From positions 744,001 to 808,000 of the forward strand of contig NZ_JABWRB020000001.1 in NCBI RefSeq assembly GCF_014268745.2: a stretch of 64,000 bases of DNA. The letters are read 5' to 3'. Position 1 is the first letter of the stretch; the number at the start of each line of letters is the position of its first letter. The notes under the pieces are model-generated. The model made no database searches, was not told the origin of the DNA, and was given only the letters and a program-made list of their open reading frames with translations. Of this stretch, positions 37,684 to 46,725 are shown piece after piece. A program made the position numbers and the translations under genes. Source of the DNA: Pseudomonas zanjanensis (lineage in GTDB: Bacteria; Pseudomonadota; Gammaproteobacteria; Pseudomonadales; Pseudomonadaceae).

Positions 37684-38253
37684 ATGAAAACTGGTAAAGA
37701 ACTGAAACCCGGGACCGTGATCCGTCTCGAAAACGATCCTTGGCTGGTTCAGAAAGCTGAGTTCACCAAGTCGGGTCGTAACAGCGCGATCATGAAGACC
37801 AAGCTGAAGAACCTGCTGACCGGTTACAAGACCGAGATCGTCTACAGCGCCGACGACAAACTGGACGATGTGATCCTCGACCGCAAAGAAGCGACCCTGT
37901 CCTTCATCAGCGGCGACACCTACACGTTCATGGACACCACTGACTACACCATGTACGAGCTGAACGCCGAAGACATCGAAAGCGTTCTGCCGTTCATCGA
38001 AGAAGGCATGACCGACGTCTGCGAAGCCGTGTTCTTCGAAGAGCGCCTGGTTTCCGTAGAGCTGCCGACCACCATCGTGCGTCAGGTTGACTACACCGAA
38101 GGCTCCGCTCGCGGTGACACGTCCGGCAAGGTGATGAAGCCTGCCAAACTGAAGAACGGCACCGAGCTATCGGTTGCTGACTTCATCGAAATCGGCGACA
38201 TGATCGAGATCGATACCCGCGAAGGCGGTTCCTACAAAGGCCGCGCTAAATAA
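37684..38253 (+). CDS. efp: Elongation factor P (rhamnosylated type)
   Basis: A 189-residue three-domain protein that binds ribosomes stalled at polyproline. The loop at the tip of domain I reads [10 protein letters not shown], with Arg32 in the place of the lysine that is beta-lysylated in enterobacteria. Arg32 is the known target of EarP, encoded just upstream, so this is the rhamnose-dependent EF-P system. Codon use is highly biased, fitting strong expression, and a terminator follows. Confidence 0.98.
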   Translation: MKTGKELKPGTVIRLENDPWLVQKAEFTKSGRNSAIMKTKLKNLLTGYKTEIVYSADDKLDDVILDRKEATLSFISGDTYTFMDTTDYTMYELNAEDIESVLPFIEEGMTDVCEAVFFEERLVSVELPTTIVRQVDYTEGSARGDTSGKVMKPAKLKNGTELSVADFIEIGDMIEIDTREGGSYKGRAK

Positions 38254-38269
38254 GCGAAGCCTTCTGTAT

Positions 38270-38301
38270 AAAAAAGCCCGACCATTGAGTCGGGCTTTTT
38301 T
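38270..38301 (+). terminator. Terminator after efp
   Basis: AAAAAAGCCCGAC, six-base loop, GTCGGGCTTTTTT. Confidence 0.94.
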
Positions 38302-38326
38302 ATATTTCTATTTCGACCCGGCCCCT

Positions 38327-38455
38327 GTGGCGAGGGAGCTTGCTCCCGTTGGGCTGCGTAGCAGCCCCACCCCAGGCAACTCGGTCATCCAGTCATACCG
38401 CATTGACCCGATGACGACTGCTACGCAGCCGAGCGGGAGCAAGCTCCCTCGCCAC
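38327..38455. repeat. REP pair (GTGGCGAGGGAGCTTGCTCC type)
   Basis: Inverted copies between efp and the secreted esterase gene. Confidence 0.9.
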
Positions 38456-38458
38456 AAA

Positions 38459-38502
38459 AGCTTCGGCGTGCAGTCACTTCAGCTTCGGCGTGCAATTACT
38501 TC
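38459..38502. repeat. 22-bp tandem duplication across the esterase stop codon
   Basis: AGCTTCGGCGTGCA-GTCACTTC (38459-38480) is followed directly by AGCTTCGGCGTGCA-ATTACTTC (38481-38502); only two bases differ. The second copy contains the stop codon of the esterase gene (38496-38498, minus strand). Confidence 0.9.
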
Positions 38503-39509
38503 AAGTGTTGCTTGAGCTCTTGCGACACCTGCAACATCGCCGAACGCACCGCAGGCACCTGGCTGACGACGTTGAGCAAGCCATAGTCGTGGATCATGCC
38601 GTTGTAACGTACAGCTGTGACCGGGACCCCCGCCGCGTCCAGTTTGCGGGCATAGGCTTCGCCTTCATCGCGCAAGACATCCGCTTCGGCAGTCTGTACC
38701 AGCGCGGGCGGCAGGCCCTTGAGTTGCGCGGTGGTTGCCCGCAATGGCGAGGCATAGATCTCGCCGCGTTGCCCGGCGTCGGTGGTGTAGTTGTCCCAGA
38801 ACCACTTCATCATGTTTTTGCTGAGGAAGTGCCCTTCGGCGAACTGGTTGTAGGACGCCGTCTCGAAGCTGGCATCGGTCACCGGCCACAGCAATGCCTG
38901 GAAGCGGATCGCCGGGGTGCCCTTGTCCTTGGCCATCAGCGCCACGACCGCGGCCATGTTGCCACCCACGCTATTACCCGCTACCGCTAGGCGCTTGCCA
39001 TCGACATTGATCTCCTTGCCATGCTCGGCGACCCACTTCGTCGCCGCATAGGCCTGGTTGATCGCCACCGGATAATGCGCCTCGGGTGAAGGCGTGTAGT
39101 TGACGAATACCGCGACAGCACCCGAACCCGCCACCAGATCCCGAACCAGTCGTTCATGGGTCGGGAAATCGCCCAATACCCAGCCACCACCATGGAAGAA
39201 CATGAACACGGGCAACTCACCCTTGACCCCGGCTGGGCGAACGATGGTCAGGCTGATCGGTTGGCCATCGACCTGGATGGTTTTCTCACTGACGTCGGCC
39301 TTGGGCAAGGTCAGTTTGACTCCCGCCTGGGCACCCACCAATACGGCACGGGCGTCCTTGGGCGACAGTTGTTCCAAGGGCTTGCCGGTGCCGGCATTGA
39401 GAGCGTCGAGAAACGCCTGGGTGTTGTGTTCGACGATGCCGTCGGCGAAGGCGCTGCTGACGCTGAGGGCGAGAAGGGTGGCGGTCAAGGCTTTGCTGAG
39501 CGTGTTCAT
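38496..39509 (-). CDS. Exported alpha/beta hydrolase of the hormone-sensitive lipase family
   Basis: A 337-residue esterase. A signal peptide (1-22, ending SSAFA) is followed by the oxyanion motif MFFHGGGWVLGD, the nucleophile elbow GNSVGG (instead of the commoner GDSAGG), and the acid/His region ending GMIHDY. HSL-family enzymes hydrolyse short-chain esters. Secretion is less usual for this family and suggests a periplasmic role. It lies 36 bases downstream of ohr on the same strand and may be co-transcribed with it. Confidence 0.88.
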   Translation of the reverse strand: MNTLSKALTATLLALSVSSAFADGIVEHNTQAFLDALNAGTGKPLEQLSPKDARAVLVGAQAGVKLTLPKADVSEKTIQVDGQPISLTIVRPAGVKGELPVFMFFHGGGWVLGDFPTHERLVRDLVAGSGAVAVFVNYTPSPEAHYPVAINQAYAATKWVAEHGKEINVDGKRLAVAGNSVGGNMAAVVALMAKDKGTPAIRFQALLWPVTDASFETASYNQFAEGHFLSKNMMKWFWDNYTTDAGQRGEIYASPLRATTAQLKGLPPALVQTAEADVLRDEGEAYARKLDAAGVPVTAVRYNGMIHDYGLLNVVSQVPAVRSAMLQVSQELKQHLK

Positions 39510-39545
39510 GTGTATCTCCTTAAGTTCGGGTCCAGGGGGCTATGG

Positions 39546-39965
39546 TCAGACGGCGACATGCAGGCGCACATCGACGTTGCCGCGGGTGGCGTTGGAGTAC
39601 GGGCAGACTTGGTGAGCCGCGTCCACCAGGCTTTGTGCGTCGGCTTGGTCCAGGCCCGGCAGGCTGATGTGCAGGTCGATGTCGAGGCCAAAACCGCCGG
39701 GGATCTGGCCAATGCCGACATGGGCGGTGATCGAGGCGTCGTCCGGGATCTTGCGTTTGCTTTGGCCAGCCACGAATTTCAAGGCGCCGATGAAGCAGGC
39801 CGAATAGCCGGCGGCGAACAGCTGCTCAGGGTTGGTAGCCGCACTGCCTGCACCGCCGAGTTCCTTGGGTGTAGCGAGTTTGACATCGAGGATGTTGTCG
39901 CTGGAGATCGCACGACCGTCACGGCCGCCAGTGGAAGTTGCGATTGCGGTGTAGAGAGTTTGCAT
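39546..39965 (-). CDS. ohr: Organic hydroperoxide resistance protein Ohr
   Basis: A 139-residue peroxidase of the Ohr subgroup. The redox cysteines are Cys57 (GYSACFIGAL) and Cys121 (HQVCPYSNATRGN), in the exact positions known for Ohr. It reduces organic hydroperoxides using lipoyl-linked thiols. The promoter region between it and ohrR carries inverted and direct repeats likely bound by OhrR. GAGGCGATC upstream of the ATG is a workable ribosome site. Confidence 0.96.
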   Translation of the reverse strand: MQTLYTAIATSTGGRDGRAISSDNILDVKLATPKELGGAGSAATNPEQLFAAGYSACFIGALKFVAGQSKRKIPDDASITAHVGIGQIPGGFGLDIDLHISLPGLDQADAQSLVDAAHQVCPYSNATRGNVDVRLHVAV

Positions 39966-40040
39966 GATGATCGCCTCGTTTCTGGGTAGGTGTTTTACGC
40001 TAAATGTTTGCGCGCTAAGTAGGTGTGGAGAGAATGTATA

Positions 40041-40059
40041 GCGCTAATATATTGTGCGC
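40041..40059. promoter_or_regulatory. Predicted ohr promoter/operator
   Basis: GCGC-N11-GCGC with an AT-rich centre (TAATATATT) lies between minus-strand -35 TTGCGC (40061-40056) and -10 TATACA (40040-40035), a good place for a repressor. The motif CGCTAA occurs three times in the region (39998, 40013, 40042). The rest of the 308-base gap between ohr and ohrR holds only a REP pair. Confidence 0.5.
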
Positions 40060-40178
40060 AAGATAAATTTTCGAGGCGAGATGGAATCGGCGATCTGAAA
40101 AAGCCTGAAAGCCTTTAGCTAGAGCGGTTATTAAGCGTATAAAATTTTTTAGGAGGGCAGGGTAGACAGGGTTGGCGC

Positions 40179-40266
40179 TATCGCGAGCCTGCTCGCGATA
40201 GCGGTGGATCAGTTGGTAGGGGTCTTGGATGTACCGGCGCCTTCGCGAGCAAGCCCGCTCCCACAG
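40179..40266. repeat. REP pair, mixed arms
   Basis: A GCGAGCCTGCTCGCGATAGC arm and a CTTCGCGAGCAAGCCCGCTC arm, inverted relative to each other, between ohr and ohrR. Confidence 0.85.
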
Positions 40267-40273
40267 ATGGGAG

Positions 40274-40735
40274 TCAGATGCTGTCTTGCAAATGCCCGCG
40301 CAGCTCTTGCAGGTCGAGTTGCAGCTTCTTCAACTGCTCCAGGGTCTGGCCGCTGGCGGCGAGGATGCATTGGGGGATGTCGAGGGCTTTTTCCCGCAGG
40401 GCACGGCCCTGTTCGGTGAGTTCGACAATCACCACGCGTTCGTCCTCACGGCTGCGGGTGCGGCTCAACAGGCCTTCGGCCTCCAGGCGCTTGAGCAATG
40501 GCGTCAACGAGCCGGGGTCGGTCAGCAAGCGTGTGCTGATTTCACCGACGGTCAATCCGTCCTTTTCCCACAGCACCATCATCGCCAAGTATTGCGGGTA
40601 GGTCAGGCCCAAGGCCTGTAGCAGCGGTTTATAGACTTTGGTCATCAGCAGTGACGTGGAGTGCAGGGCGAAGCAGACCTGGTTGTCGAGCAGCAGGGCT
40701 TCGCAGGCTTCGGGGGTGTCGCGCAGGGTGTTCAT
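40274..40735 (-). CDS. ohrR: OhrR, MarR-family peroxide-sensing repressor
   Basis: A 153-residue MarR protein. The reactive cysteine near the N-terminus (Cys21 in DNQVCFALH) corresponds to the peroxide-sensing cysteine of OhrR. The winged helix lies at about residues 55-105 (LTVGEISTRLLTDPGSLTPL, then LKRLEAEGLLSRTRSREDER). Oxidation of the cysteine releases it from DNA and turns on ohr. It is upstream of ohr on the same strand, separated by a REP pair and the predicted operator. Confidence 0.93.
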   Translation of the reverse strand: MNTLRDTPEACEALLLDNQVCFALHSTSLLMTKVYKPLLQALGLTYPQYLAMMVLWEKDGLTVGEISTRLLTDPGSLTPLLKRLEAEGLLSRTRSREDERVVIVELTEQGRALREKALDIPQCILAASGQTLEQLKKLQLDLQELRGHLQDSI

Positions 40736-40881
40736 GGCAAAACCTTCAAATCAATGATCGTTATGAATCTAGCGGGCAAATCTTTAATGCGCCAGATAAT
40801 TCTGACGACCTGATCAGATGGCCCGTTTCCCCGCTGCCGCCGACTGCGTAGGATATGCGCCCTAAGGAAAGGGGAATCGTC

Positions 40882-41631
40882 TTGTTCGAATTTGTGCAGT
40901 TTTTGCTGTTTGGTGCCGTTTTGGGCACCTTGGGAGGATTGTTCGGGATCGGTGGCGGCCTGATTGCCATTCCGGTACTGGGCGTCTGGTTCGGCCTCGA
41001 CCAGCAACTGGCCCAAGGTACGGCGCTGGTCATGGTGGTGCCCAACGTCATGCTTGCGTTGTGGCGCTATCACCAGCGCAATCGCATTGAGTTGCGGCAT
41101 GTCCTGCCGTTGGCTTCCATGGGTTTCTGCTTTGCCTGGCTTGGCTCGATCTGGGCCGTGGGGATTGACGCGGACCGCATGCGGATCGGCTTCGTAGCGT
41201 TCCTGATCGCGCTGACACTCTACAATCTGGTCCGCATGTTCGCCGCCACTGCACCGGCATCGGCGCAGATGCGTCATGGCTGGCCATGGCTTGCCGTGCT
41301 GGGGGCCGCATCCGGCACCATGGGCGGTCTGTTCGGTGTCGGTGGGGCCGTGGTCGCCACGCCGATCCTGACCAGCATTTTTGGCACCACCCAGGTGGTT
41401 GCCCAAGGCTTGTCCCTGGCGCTGGCCTTGCCCAGTACTGGCGTGACCCTCGCCACGTATGCGTTTCACCACGAAGTGGACTGGAGCATCGGCCTGCCGC
41501 TGGCCATCGGTGGCCTGCTGAGCATCAGTTGGGGAGTGAAAGTCGCCCACGCGCTGCCGGAGCGGCTGTTGCGCGGGCTATTCTGCGGTTTCCTGGTGCT
41601 GTGCGCGGTGCTGCTCGCCTTTAAAGTTTGA
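40882..41631 (+). CDS. TauE/SafE family sulfite exporter-like membrane protein
   Basis: About 249 residues with eight hydrophobic helices. The two family repeats GGLFGIGGGLIAIPVL and GGLFGVGGAVVATPIL are clear. Members move sulfite or sulfonates, but many are unassigned. The TTG at 40882 is preferred because AAGGAAAGGGG lies at the right distance; an in-frame ATG at 40855 lacks a ribosome site. The gene overlaps the convergent LysR gene by 11 bases at its 3' end. Confidence 0.85.
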   Translation: MFEFVQFLLFGAVLGTLGGLFGIGGGLIAIPVLGVWFGLDQQLAQGTALVMVVPNVMLALWRYHQRNRIELRHVLPLASMGFCFAWLGSIWAVGIDADRMRIGFVAFLIALTLYNLVRMFAATAPASAQMRHGWPWLAVLGAASGTMGGLFGVGGAVVATPILTSIFGTTQVVAQGLSLALALPSTGVTLATYAFHHEVDWSIGLPLAIGGLLSISWGVKVAHALPERLLRGLFCGFLVLCAVLLAFKV

Positions 41632-42511
41632 AACCTTCGACGATGTGTTCGGCCAGGCACTCGGTGATCGGCGACGGGTTGTGCAGGTTGCGGATCAGCA
41701 TGATGCTGGCCTCGGGCAGTTCCGGCAGGTCTTCGGCCTCGCCGAGTACGCGCATGTCCGGGGTCAGCAGGCTTTCCAGTTGCGCCGTGATTGCCAGGCC
41801 GGCCCCCACCACCGCCATGAGTGCCGACAGGCTCGAGCTGTTGTACGCCACGCGATAATCGCGGCCCATGGCATCCAATGCGTTGCACGCCCATTGCCGG
41901 CAGAAACAATCGCTGTTGAACATCGCCAGCGGCAGCGGTGTTTGTTCGTGGACGTTGAAGCAGGCGGCTTCGGCCCAGACAAAACGTTCCTTGCGTAGCA
42001 ACTGGCCGATCTCGTCCCCCGGTTTACGGGTGACGATGGACAGGTCCAGGTCCTGGCGCAGCAGCAACTGCTTGGACGATTCGCAGTGCACTTCGATTTC
42101 GATCAAAGGGTAGAACTGGGCGAAGCGTTGCAGGATGCCCGGCAGGAAGCGCATCACGTAATCGTCCGGCGTGCCGATGCGCACCGTGCCGACCATGTGC
42201 GGTTCGCGCAGGGTATTGAACACCTCGCTGTGCAGCTTGAGGATCCGCCGGGCATAACCCAGCAGCACCTGGCCTTCGGCGGTGAGCTTGACCTGGCGCC
42301 CGTCACGCTCGAACAGTCGTCGCTGCAACACGTCTTCTTCCAGCCGCTTCATCTGCATGCTCACGGCAGACTGGGTGCGATTGACCAATTCCCCGGCCCG
42401 GGTGAAACCGCCCTGGTCGGCGATGGCGACAAAGGTGCGCAGCACTTCCGTATCGATGCTCGGGTAACTCGACAATTGATCAATCTCCGAGATGTATTGC
42501 ATAAGAAACAT
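41621..42511 (-). CDS. LysR-family transcriptional regulator
   Basis: A 296-residue regulator. Helix-turn-helix at about residues 20-78 (VLRTFVAIADQGGFTRAGEL and TQSAVSMQMKRLEEDVLQRR) and an effector domain with VRIGTPDDYVMRFLPGIL. Targets are unknown. It is divergent from the DUF1127 gene (61 bases apart), a layout in which LysR regulators often control the neighbour. The start at 42511 is uncertain; the next ATG at 42502 is equally possible, and neither has a strong ribosome site. Confidence 0.85.
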   Translation of the reverse strand: MFLMQYISEIDQLSSYPSIDTEVLRTFVAIADQGGFTRAGELVNRTQSAVSMQMKRLEEDVLQRRLFERDGRQVKLTAEGQVLLGYARRILKLHSEVFNTLREPHMVGTVRIGTPDDYVMRFLPGILQRFAQFYPLIEIEVHCESSKQLLLRQDLDLSIVTRKPGDEIGQLLRKERFVWAEAACFNVHEQTPLPLAMFNSDCFCRQWACNALDAMGRDYRVAYNSSSLSALMAVVGAGLAITAQLESLLTPDMRVLGEAEDLPELPEASIMLIRNLHNPSPITECLAEHIVEGFKL

Positions 42512-42572
42512 TCGTTGGATTGATCTTAGCGTTAGCGCGAGACTTGAGCCATCCCCAACGGAGGACATCACG

Positions 42573-42791
42573 ATGAAAGGTCAAAAAGGTTATCTACTGA
42601 TAGACAAACTCTCCCACGGCTTCTCGGTCAGTGCTCTGCTGCATAAGGTTAGTCGCTGGTACGAATTGCACCACGAACGTGAGTTGCTGGCCGGCATGAG
42701 CGACGAGGCGCTCAAGGACATTGGCGTGAGTCGTGCCGACGTAGAGCAGGAAGTGGTTCGGCCATTCTGGGATGACCCAATGCACAAATGA
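42573..42791 (+). CDS. DUF1127 domain small protein
   Basis: A 72-residue protein. The C-terminal DUF1127 motif (REL-LAGMSDEALKDIGVSR) is intact. Small DUF1127 proteins bind RNA or affect phosphate and carbon metabolism in some alphaproteobacteria; the role in Pseudomonas is unclear. A very good ribosome site, GGAGGACAT, precedes the ATG. It may be controlled by the divergent LysR regulator. Confidence 0.9.
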   Translation: MKGQKGYLLIDKLSHGFSVSALLHKVSRWYELHHERELLAGMSDEALKDIGVSRADVEQEVVRPFWDDPMHK

Positions 42792-42855
42792 GCCATCCTT
42801 TCCTACACAAACCCCTTATTGGTGAGGTAGGTTGCGAGCAGACAAGGAGATCTCC

Positions 42856-44085
42856 ATGCCCGCGACTGTGTCCTTTACCCTCAAACAGGCCCGGCGTCTG
42901 GCGTTGGCCGCCCAAGGATTCGATGGGCGGTCGCCGCCAGCTTCGGTGCAACCCTCGCGCCTCAACCGCCTGATCGAACGCCTCGGCGTCCTGCAGATCG
43001 ACTCCGTCAATGCGTTGGTGCGCTCGCATTACCTCCCGCTGTTCTCCCGCCTCGGTCACTACAATCGCGATTTGCTCGATCAAGCTGCCTGGAGCCAGGG
43101 CCGACGTCGCACGCTGTTCGAATACTGGGGCCATGAGGCCTCGCTATTGCCGATGTCGATGTATCCGCTGATGCGCTGGCGCATGAATCGGGCGTCGGGT
43201 GGCGAAGGGATCTACCAGCAATTGGCGCGTTTCGGCCAGGAACGCCAGGATGTCATCCGCCGCGTCCTGGCGGCGGTCCAGGAGCAGGGCGCTCTTGGCG
43301 CAGGCAGTTTGTCCACACGCCAGGAAAAGGCCGGGCCGTGGTGGGACTGGAGCGCTGAGAAGCATGCGTTGGAATGGTTGTTCGCGGCAGGCGAAGTCAC
43401 GGTAGCCGGGCGGCGTGGGTTCGAGCGGCTCTATGACTTGCCCGAGCGGGTACTGCCGGCTTCGATCCTGCAGCAACCGCTGCCGGACGAAGCCCAGGCC
43501 CAGCGCGCCTTGCTGGTACATGCCGCCGAAGCCCTGGGCATCGCGACCGAGAAAGACTTGCGCGACTACTTTCGCCTCGACCCGGCCGACAGTCGCGGGC
43601 GCTTGGCCGAGTTGGAGGAGGCTGGCGAACTGCTGCGCTGTCAGGTGCAAGGCTGGAAGCAACCGGCCTGGTGCCGACCCGCGGTGAAAATCCCTCGCAA
43701 AGTTGCCGCCAGTGCCTTGCTGTCGCCGTTCGATTCGCTGGTCTGGGAGCGCGGTCGTACCGAGCGGTTGTTCGACTTTCGCTATCGGTTGGAGATCTAC
43801 ACACCGGTGCAAAAGCGGGTGTATGGCTATTACGTCCTGCCATTTCTGCACAACGAACGAATTGCCGCCCGGGTCGATCTGCGGGCGGAGCGGGCCTTGG
43901 GACAGTTGGCGGTGCATGCCGTGCACGAAGAGGCGCCGGGGCTGGACGAGGAGGGGATGCAGGCTCTTGCACTGAACCTGTGGCGCATGGCTCGGTGGTT
44001 GGGGCTGGAGCGGGTTCAGCTCAATTGCCGGCGGGAGGGTGGGGTGCGGTTGGCGGTGGCATTGGCACAGATTGATGGTGACTGA
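42856..44085 (+). CDS. YcaQ-like winged helix DNA-repair protein (crosslink repair glycosylase family)
   Basis: A 409-residue protein of the HTH_42/YcaQ family. The N-terminal part reads VLQIDSVNALVRSHYLPLFSRLG, and HEASLLPMSMYPLMRWRM carries the family's acidic-His motif; the C-terminus contains LLSPFDSLVWERGRTERLFDF followed by RYRLEIYTP. YcaQ (E. coli) and AlkX unhook DNA interstrand crosslinks; Streptomyces AlkZ is a relative. The ATG at 42856 is chosen for its AAGGAGA site. No other repair gene is nearby. Confidence 0.88.
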   Translation: MPATVSFTLKQARRLALAAQGFDGRSPPASVQPSRLNRLIERLGVLQIDSVNALVRSHYLPLFSRLGHYNRDLLDQAAWSQGRRRTLFEYWGHEASLLPMSMYPLMRWRMNRASGGEGIYQQLARFGQERQDVIRRVLAAVQEQGALGAGSLSTRQEKAGPWWDWSAEKHALEWLFAAGEVTVAGRRGFERLYDLPERVLPASILQQPLPDEAQAQRALLVHAAEALGIATEKDLRDYFRLDPADSRGRLAELEEAGELLRCQVQGWKQPAWCRPAVKIPRKVAASALLSPFDSLVWERGRTERLFDFRYRLEIYTPVQKRVYGYYVLPFLHNERIAARVDLRAERALGQLAVHAVHEEAPGLDEEGMQALALNLWRMARWLGLERVQLNCRREGGVRLAVALAQIDGD

Positions 44086-44091
44086 GCGGGC

Positions 44092-44190
44092 CCTTTCGCG
44101 AGCAAGCCCGCTCCCACATTGGGCCGAGTCGGTCACTGATTTTGTGAACTCAACAGTTCCTTTGTGGGAGCGGGCTTGCTCGCGAAAGCG
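44092..44190. repeat. REP pair (TGTGGGAGCGGGCTTGCTCG type)
   Basis: Inverted copies between the YcaQ-like and class II DAHP synthase genes. Confidence 0.9.
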
Positions 44191-44219
44191 ATAAATCAAA
44201 CGCTACAAAGCTGTCTGAA

Positions 44220-45566
44220 TTACCGCCGAACCTGTTTCAATGTCTCGGCAATCAAAAATGCCAGTTCCAGCGACTGATCGGCATTCATCCGCGGGTCGCA
44301 GTGGGTGTGGTAGCGGTCCGACAGCCCGTCTTCGGTAATCGGCCGTGCGCCGCCGATGCATTCGGTGACGTTCTGTCCGGTCATTTCGATGTGAATCCCG
44401 CCGGCGTAGGTGCCTTCGGCTTCGTGAACCTGGAAGAACTGCTTCACTTCACCGAGGATCTGCGCGAAGTCCCGGGTCTTGTAACCACTGCTGGCCTTGA
44501 TGGTATTGCCGTGCATCGGGTCGGAGCTCCACAGCACTTGCTTGCCTTCACGCTGCACGGCGCGCAACAGTGGCGGCAAGTGTTCGCCAACCTTGTTGGC
44601 GCCCATCCGGGCGATCAGGTTCAGCCGGCCGGGATCGTTGTCCGGGTTGAGCACGTCGATCAGACGGATCAGGTCGTCCGGGTCCATGCTCGGGCCGACC
44701 TTGACGCCGATCGGGTTGTTCACCCCGCGCAGGAATTCGACATGGGCGCCGTCCAACTGACGGGTACGGTCGCCGATCCACAGCATGTGGGCCGAGCAGT
44801 CGTAATAGTCGTTGGTCAGGCTGTCACGGCGCACGAAGGCTTCTTCGTAGTTGAGCAGCAGTGCTTCGTGGGCGGTGAAGAAACTGGTTTCGCGCAGTTG
44901 CGGCGAGCTGTCCATGCCGCAGGCACGCATGAATGCCAGGGTTTCGTCGATGCGGTCGGCCAAGTGGCTGTATTTTTCCGCCAGGGCTGAATTGGCGATG
45001 AAATCCAGGTTCCACTTGTGTACTTGGTGCAAATCGGCAAAACCGCCTTGGGCGAAGGCGCGCAGCAGGTTCAAGGTGGCGGTGGACTGGTGATAGGACT
45101 GCAACAACCGCTCCGGGTCAGGGACGCGGCTTTTTTCGTCGAAACCGATGCCGTTGACGATGTCGCCGCGATAGGCCGGCAGGGTCACGCCGTCGATGGT
45201 TTCGTCGTTGGCCGAGCGCGGCTTGGCGAACTGCCCGGCCATCCGCCCGACCTTGACCACCGGGCAACCGGCGGCAAACGTCATGACGATCGCCATCTGC
45301 AGCAGCACCTTGAAGGTGTCGCGGATCTTGGCCGCCGAGAATTCGGCGAAGCTTTCGGCGCAGTCGCCGCCTTGCAGCAGGAACGCCCGGCCCTGGGTCA
45401 CCTCGGCGAACTGACGGCGCAACTCCCGGGCTTCACCGGCAAACACCAGCGGCGGATAACTGGCCAGGGTCTGCTCCACCTGCAACAGGTGCGCGGCGTC
45501 GGGGTAGCGGGGTTGCTGCTGGATCGGCAGGGCGCGCCAGCTGTCAGGGCTCCAGGGTTGGCTCAT
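44220..45566 (-). CDS. Class II 3-deoxy-7-phosphoheptulonate (DAHP) synthase
   Basis: A 448-residue plant-type (class II) DAHP synthase. Motifs include [75 protein letters not shown] and [15 protein letters not shown]. It catalyses the first shikimate step. In pseudomonads class II enzymes are found either as the main housekeeping form or in phenazine clusters; no phenazine genes are present here, so this is the housekeeping kind. The second of two adjacent ATGs, at 45566, is preferred because the AGAG site is better spaced. Confidence 0.96.
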   Translation of the reverse strand: MSQPWSPDSWRALPIQQQPRYPDAAHLLQVEQTLASYPPLVFAGEARELRRQFAEVTQGRAFLLQGGDCAESFAEFSAAKIRDTFKVLLQMAIVMTFAAGCPVVKVGRMAGQFAKPRSANDETIDGVTLPAYRGDIVNGIGFDEKSRVPDPERLLQSYHQSTATLNLLRAFAQGGFADLHQVHKWNLDFIANSALAEKYSHLADRIDETLAFMRACGMDSSPQLRETSFFTAHEALLLNYEEAFVRRDSLTNDYYDCSAHMLWIGDRTRQLDGAHVEFLRGVNNPIGVKVGPSMDPDDLIRLIDVLNPDNDPGRLNLIARMGANKVGEHLPPLLRAVQREGKQVLWSSDPMHGNTIKASSGYKTRDFAQILGEVKQFFQVHEAEGTYAGGIHIEMTGQNVTECIGGARPITEDGLSDRYHTHCDPRMNADQSLELAFLIAETLKQVRR

Positions 45567-45709
45567 CATGATCTCTAGGTGATTTACGCTCGGACGGCCA
45601 TGTTATCAGCAAATTAGTGCGTGACCTGTTCCGCTTGCTTCGCGGACAATCGCGCCTTTGCCCCCCGTATGCGCAGGCTCATGCCCGCCCGGCAACATCA
45701 GGAGATGAA

Positions 45710-46465
45710 ATGACTGAGGAGCGCGTCGAGCATTTGCTCGCCGAGGTGCACGACGAGTTCGGCATGATCCGCGTATTCGAAGTGGCCGATTACCGATTTC
45801 TCGAGTTTGGCGATGCCATCGAGCAGAGCTGCGTGTTCACGGCCGATCCCAGCTGGCTCGAATATGACTACACCCGCGCCATGCTCATCGGTGCGTTGTG
45901 TCACGAGCAGCCGGAAAGTGCGCTGTTCCTGGGGCTCGGCGCCGGTACGCTGACCCAGGCCTGCCTCAAGTTCCTGCCGCTGGAAGATGTCGAAGCCATC
46001 GAACTGCGCCCCGACGTGCCGCGCCTGGCCATCGAATACCTGGGGCTGGACGACGATCCGCGACTGTATATTCGCGTTGGCGATGCCTTGGAATTGCTCG
46101 AAACGGCGGAGCCGGCGGACTTGATCTTCGTCGACCTCTACACCGATGTCGGCCCAGGCGTCGGGCACTTGGCCTGGCGGTTTCTGGAAAACTGCCAGAA
46201 ACGCCTCAACCCCGGCGGCTGGCTGGTGATCAACCAATGGGCTACCGACGACGGCAAGCCGTTGGGCGCGGCGCTGTTGCGTGGTTTGTACCACCGGCAT
46301 TATTGGGAGCTGCCGGTGAAGGAGGGCAACGTGATCCTGATCGTGCCGGCGGACCTGGATCAGGAACTGGATATGCAAGGGCTGGTGGCCAGGGCCGAAG
46401 GGTTGGCACCGCGATTGGGCTATTCGTTGCAGTCGTTGATCAAGGCCATTCGCCCGGCGACCTGA
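45710..46465 (+). CDS. Spermidine-synthase-like methyltransferase-fold protein
   Basis: A 251-residue protein with a class I methyltransferase/aminopropyltransferase fold. Motif I ALFLGLGAGTLTQA, acidic strand end VEAIELRPDV and DLIFVDLYTDVGPG are clear. It lacks parts of the N-terminal domain of true SpeE enzymes, and many such genes in Pseudomonas are annotated only as spermidine synthase-like. The true substrate is unknown. AGGAGATGAA before the ATG decides the start at 45710. Confidence 0.82.
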   Translation: MTEERVEHLLAEVHDEFGMIRVFEVADYRFLEFGDAIEQSCVFTADPSWLEYDYTRAMLIGALCHEQPESALFLGLGAGTLTQACLKFLPLEDVEAIELRPDVPRLAIEYLGLDDDPRLYIRVGDALELLETAEPADLIFVDLYTDVGPGVGHLAWRFLENCQKRLNPGGWLVINQWATDDGKPLGAALLRGLYHRHYWELPVKEGNVILIVPADLDQELDMQGLVARAEGLAPRLGYSLQSLIKAIRPAT

Positions 46466-46501
46466 TCAAAGTCAGGAATCTTATGGCCGGTGAGTTCCCC
46501 T

Positions 46502-46609
46502 GTGGCGAGGGAGCTTGCTCCCGCTCGGCTGCGAAGCAGACGCCTGGGTTGATCTCTGAAATTGAAGGGGGCCGCTTCGCGACCCAGCGGGAGCAAGCTC
46601 CCTCGCCAC
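46502..46609. repeat. REP pair (GTGGCGAGGGAGCTTGCTCC type)
   Basis: Inverted copies between the spermidine-synthase-like gene and the helicase leader. Confidence 0.9.
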
Positions 46610-46725
46610 AAGGGCGGAGGCGTCTGGAGGTGAACCGTTTTAGCCGGCTGTCCCCGGGCCTGGGGCAGCGAGCCCCATAACGGGGTTTGGCAATAAAAAA
46701 AGCTCCCTTTTTGGGCGAATTCCGG

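Noticed and set aside
40855..40881. ATG at 40855 as the TauE start
   Set aside because: It has no ribosome site at a suitable distance, while AAGGAAAGGGG precedes the TTG at 40882.
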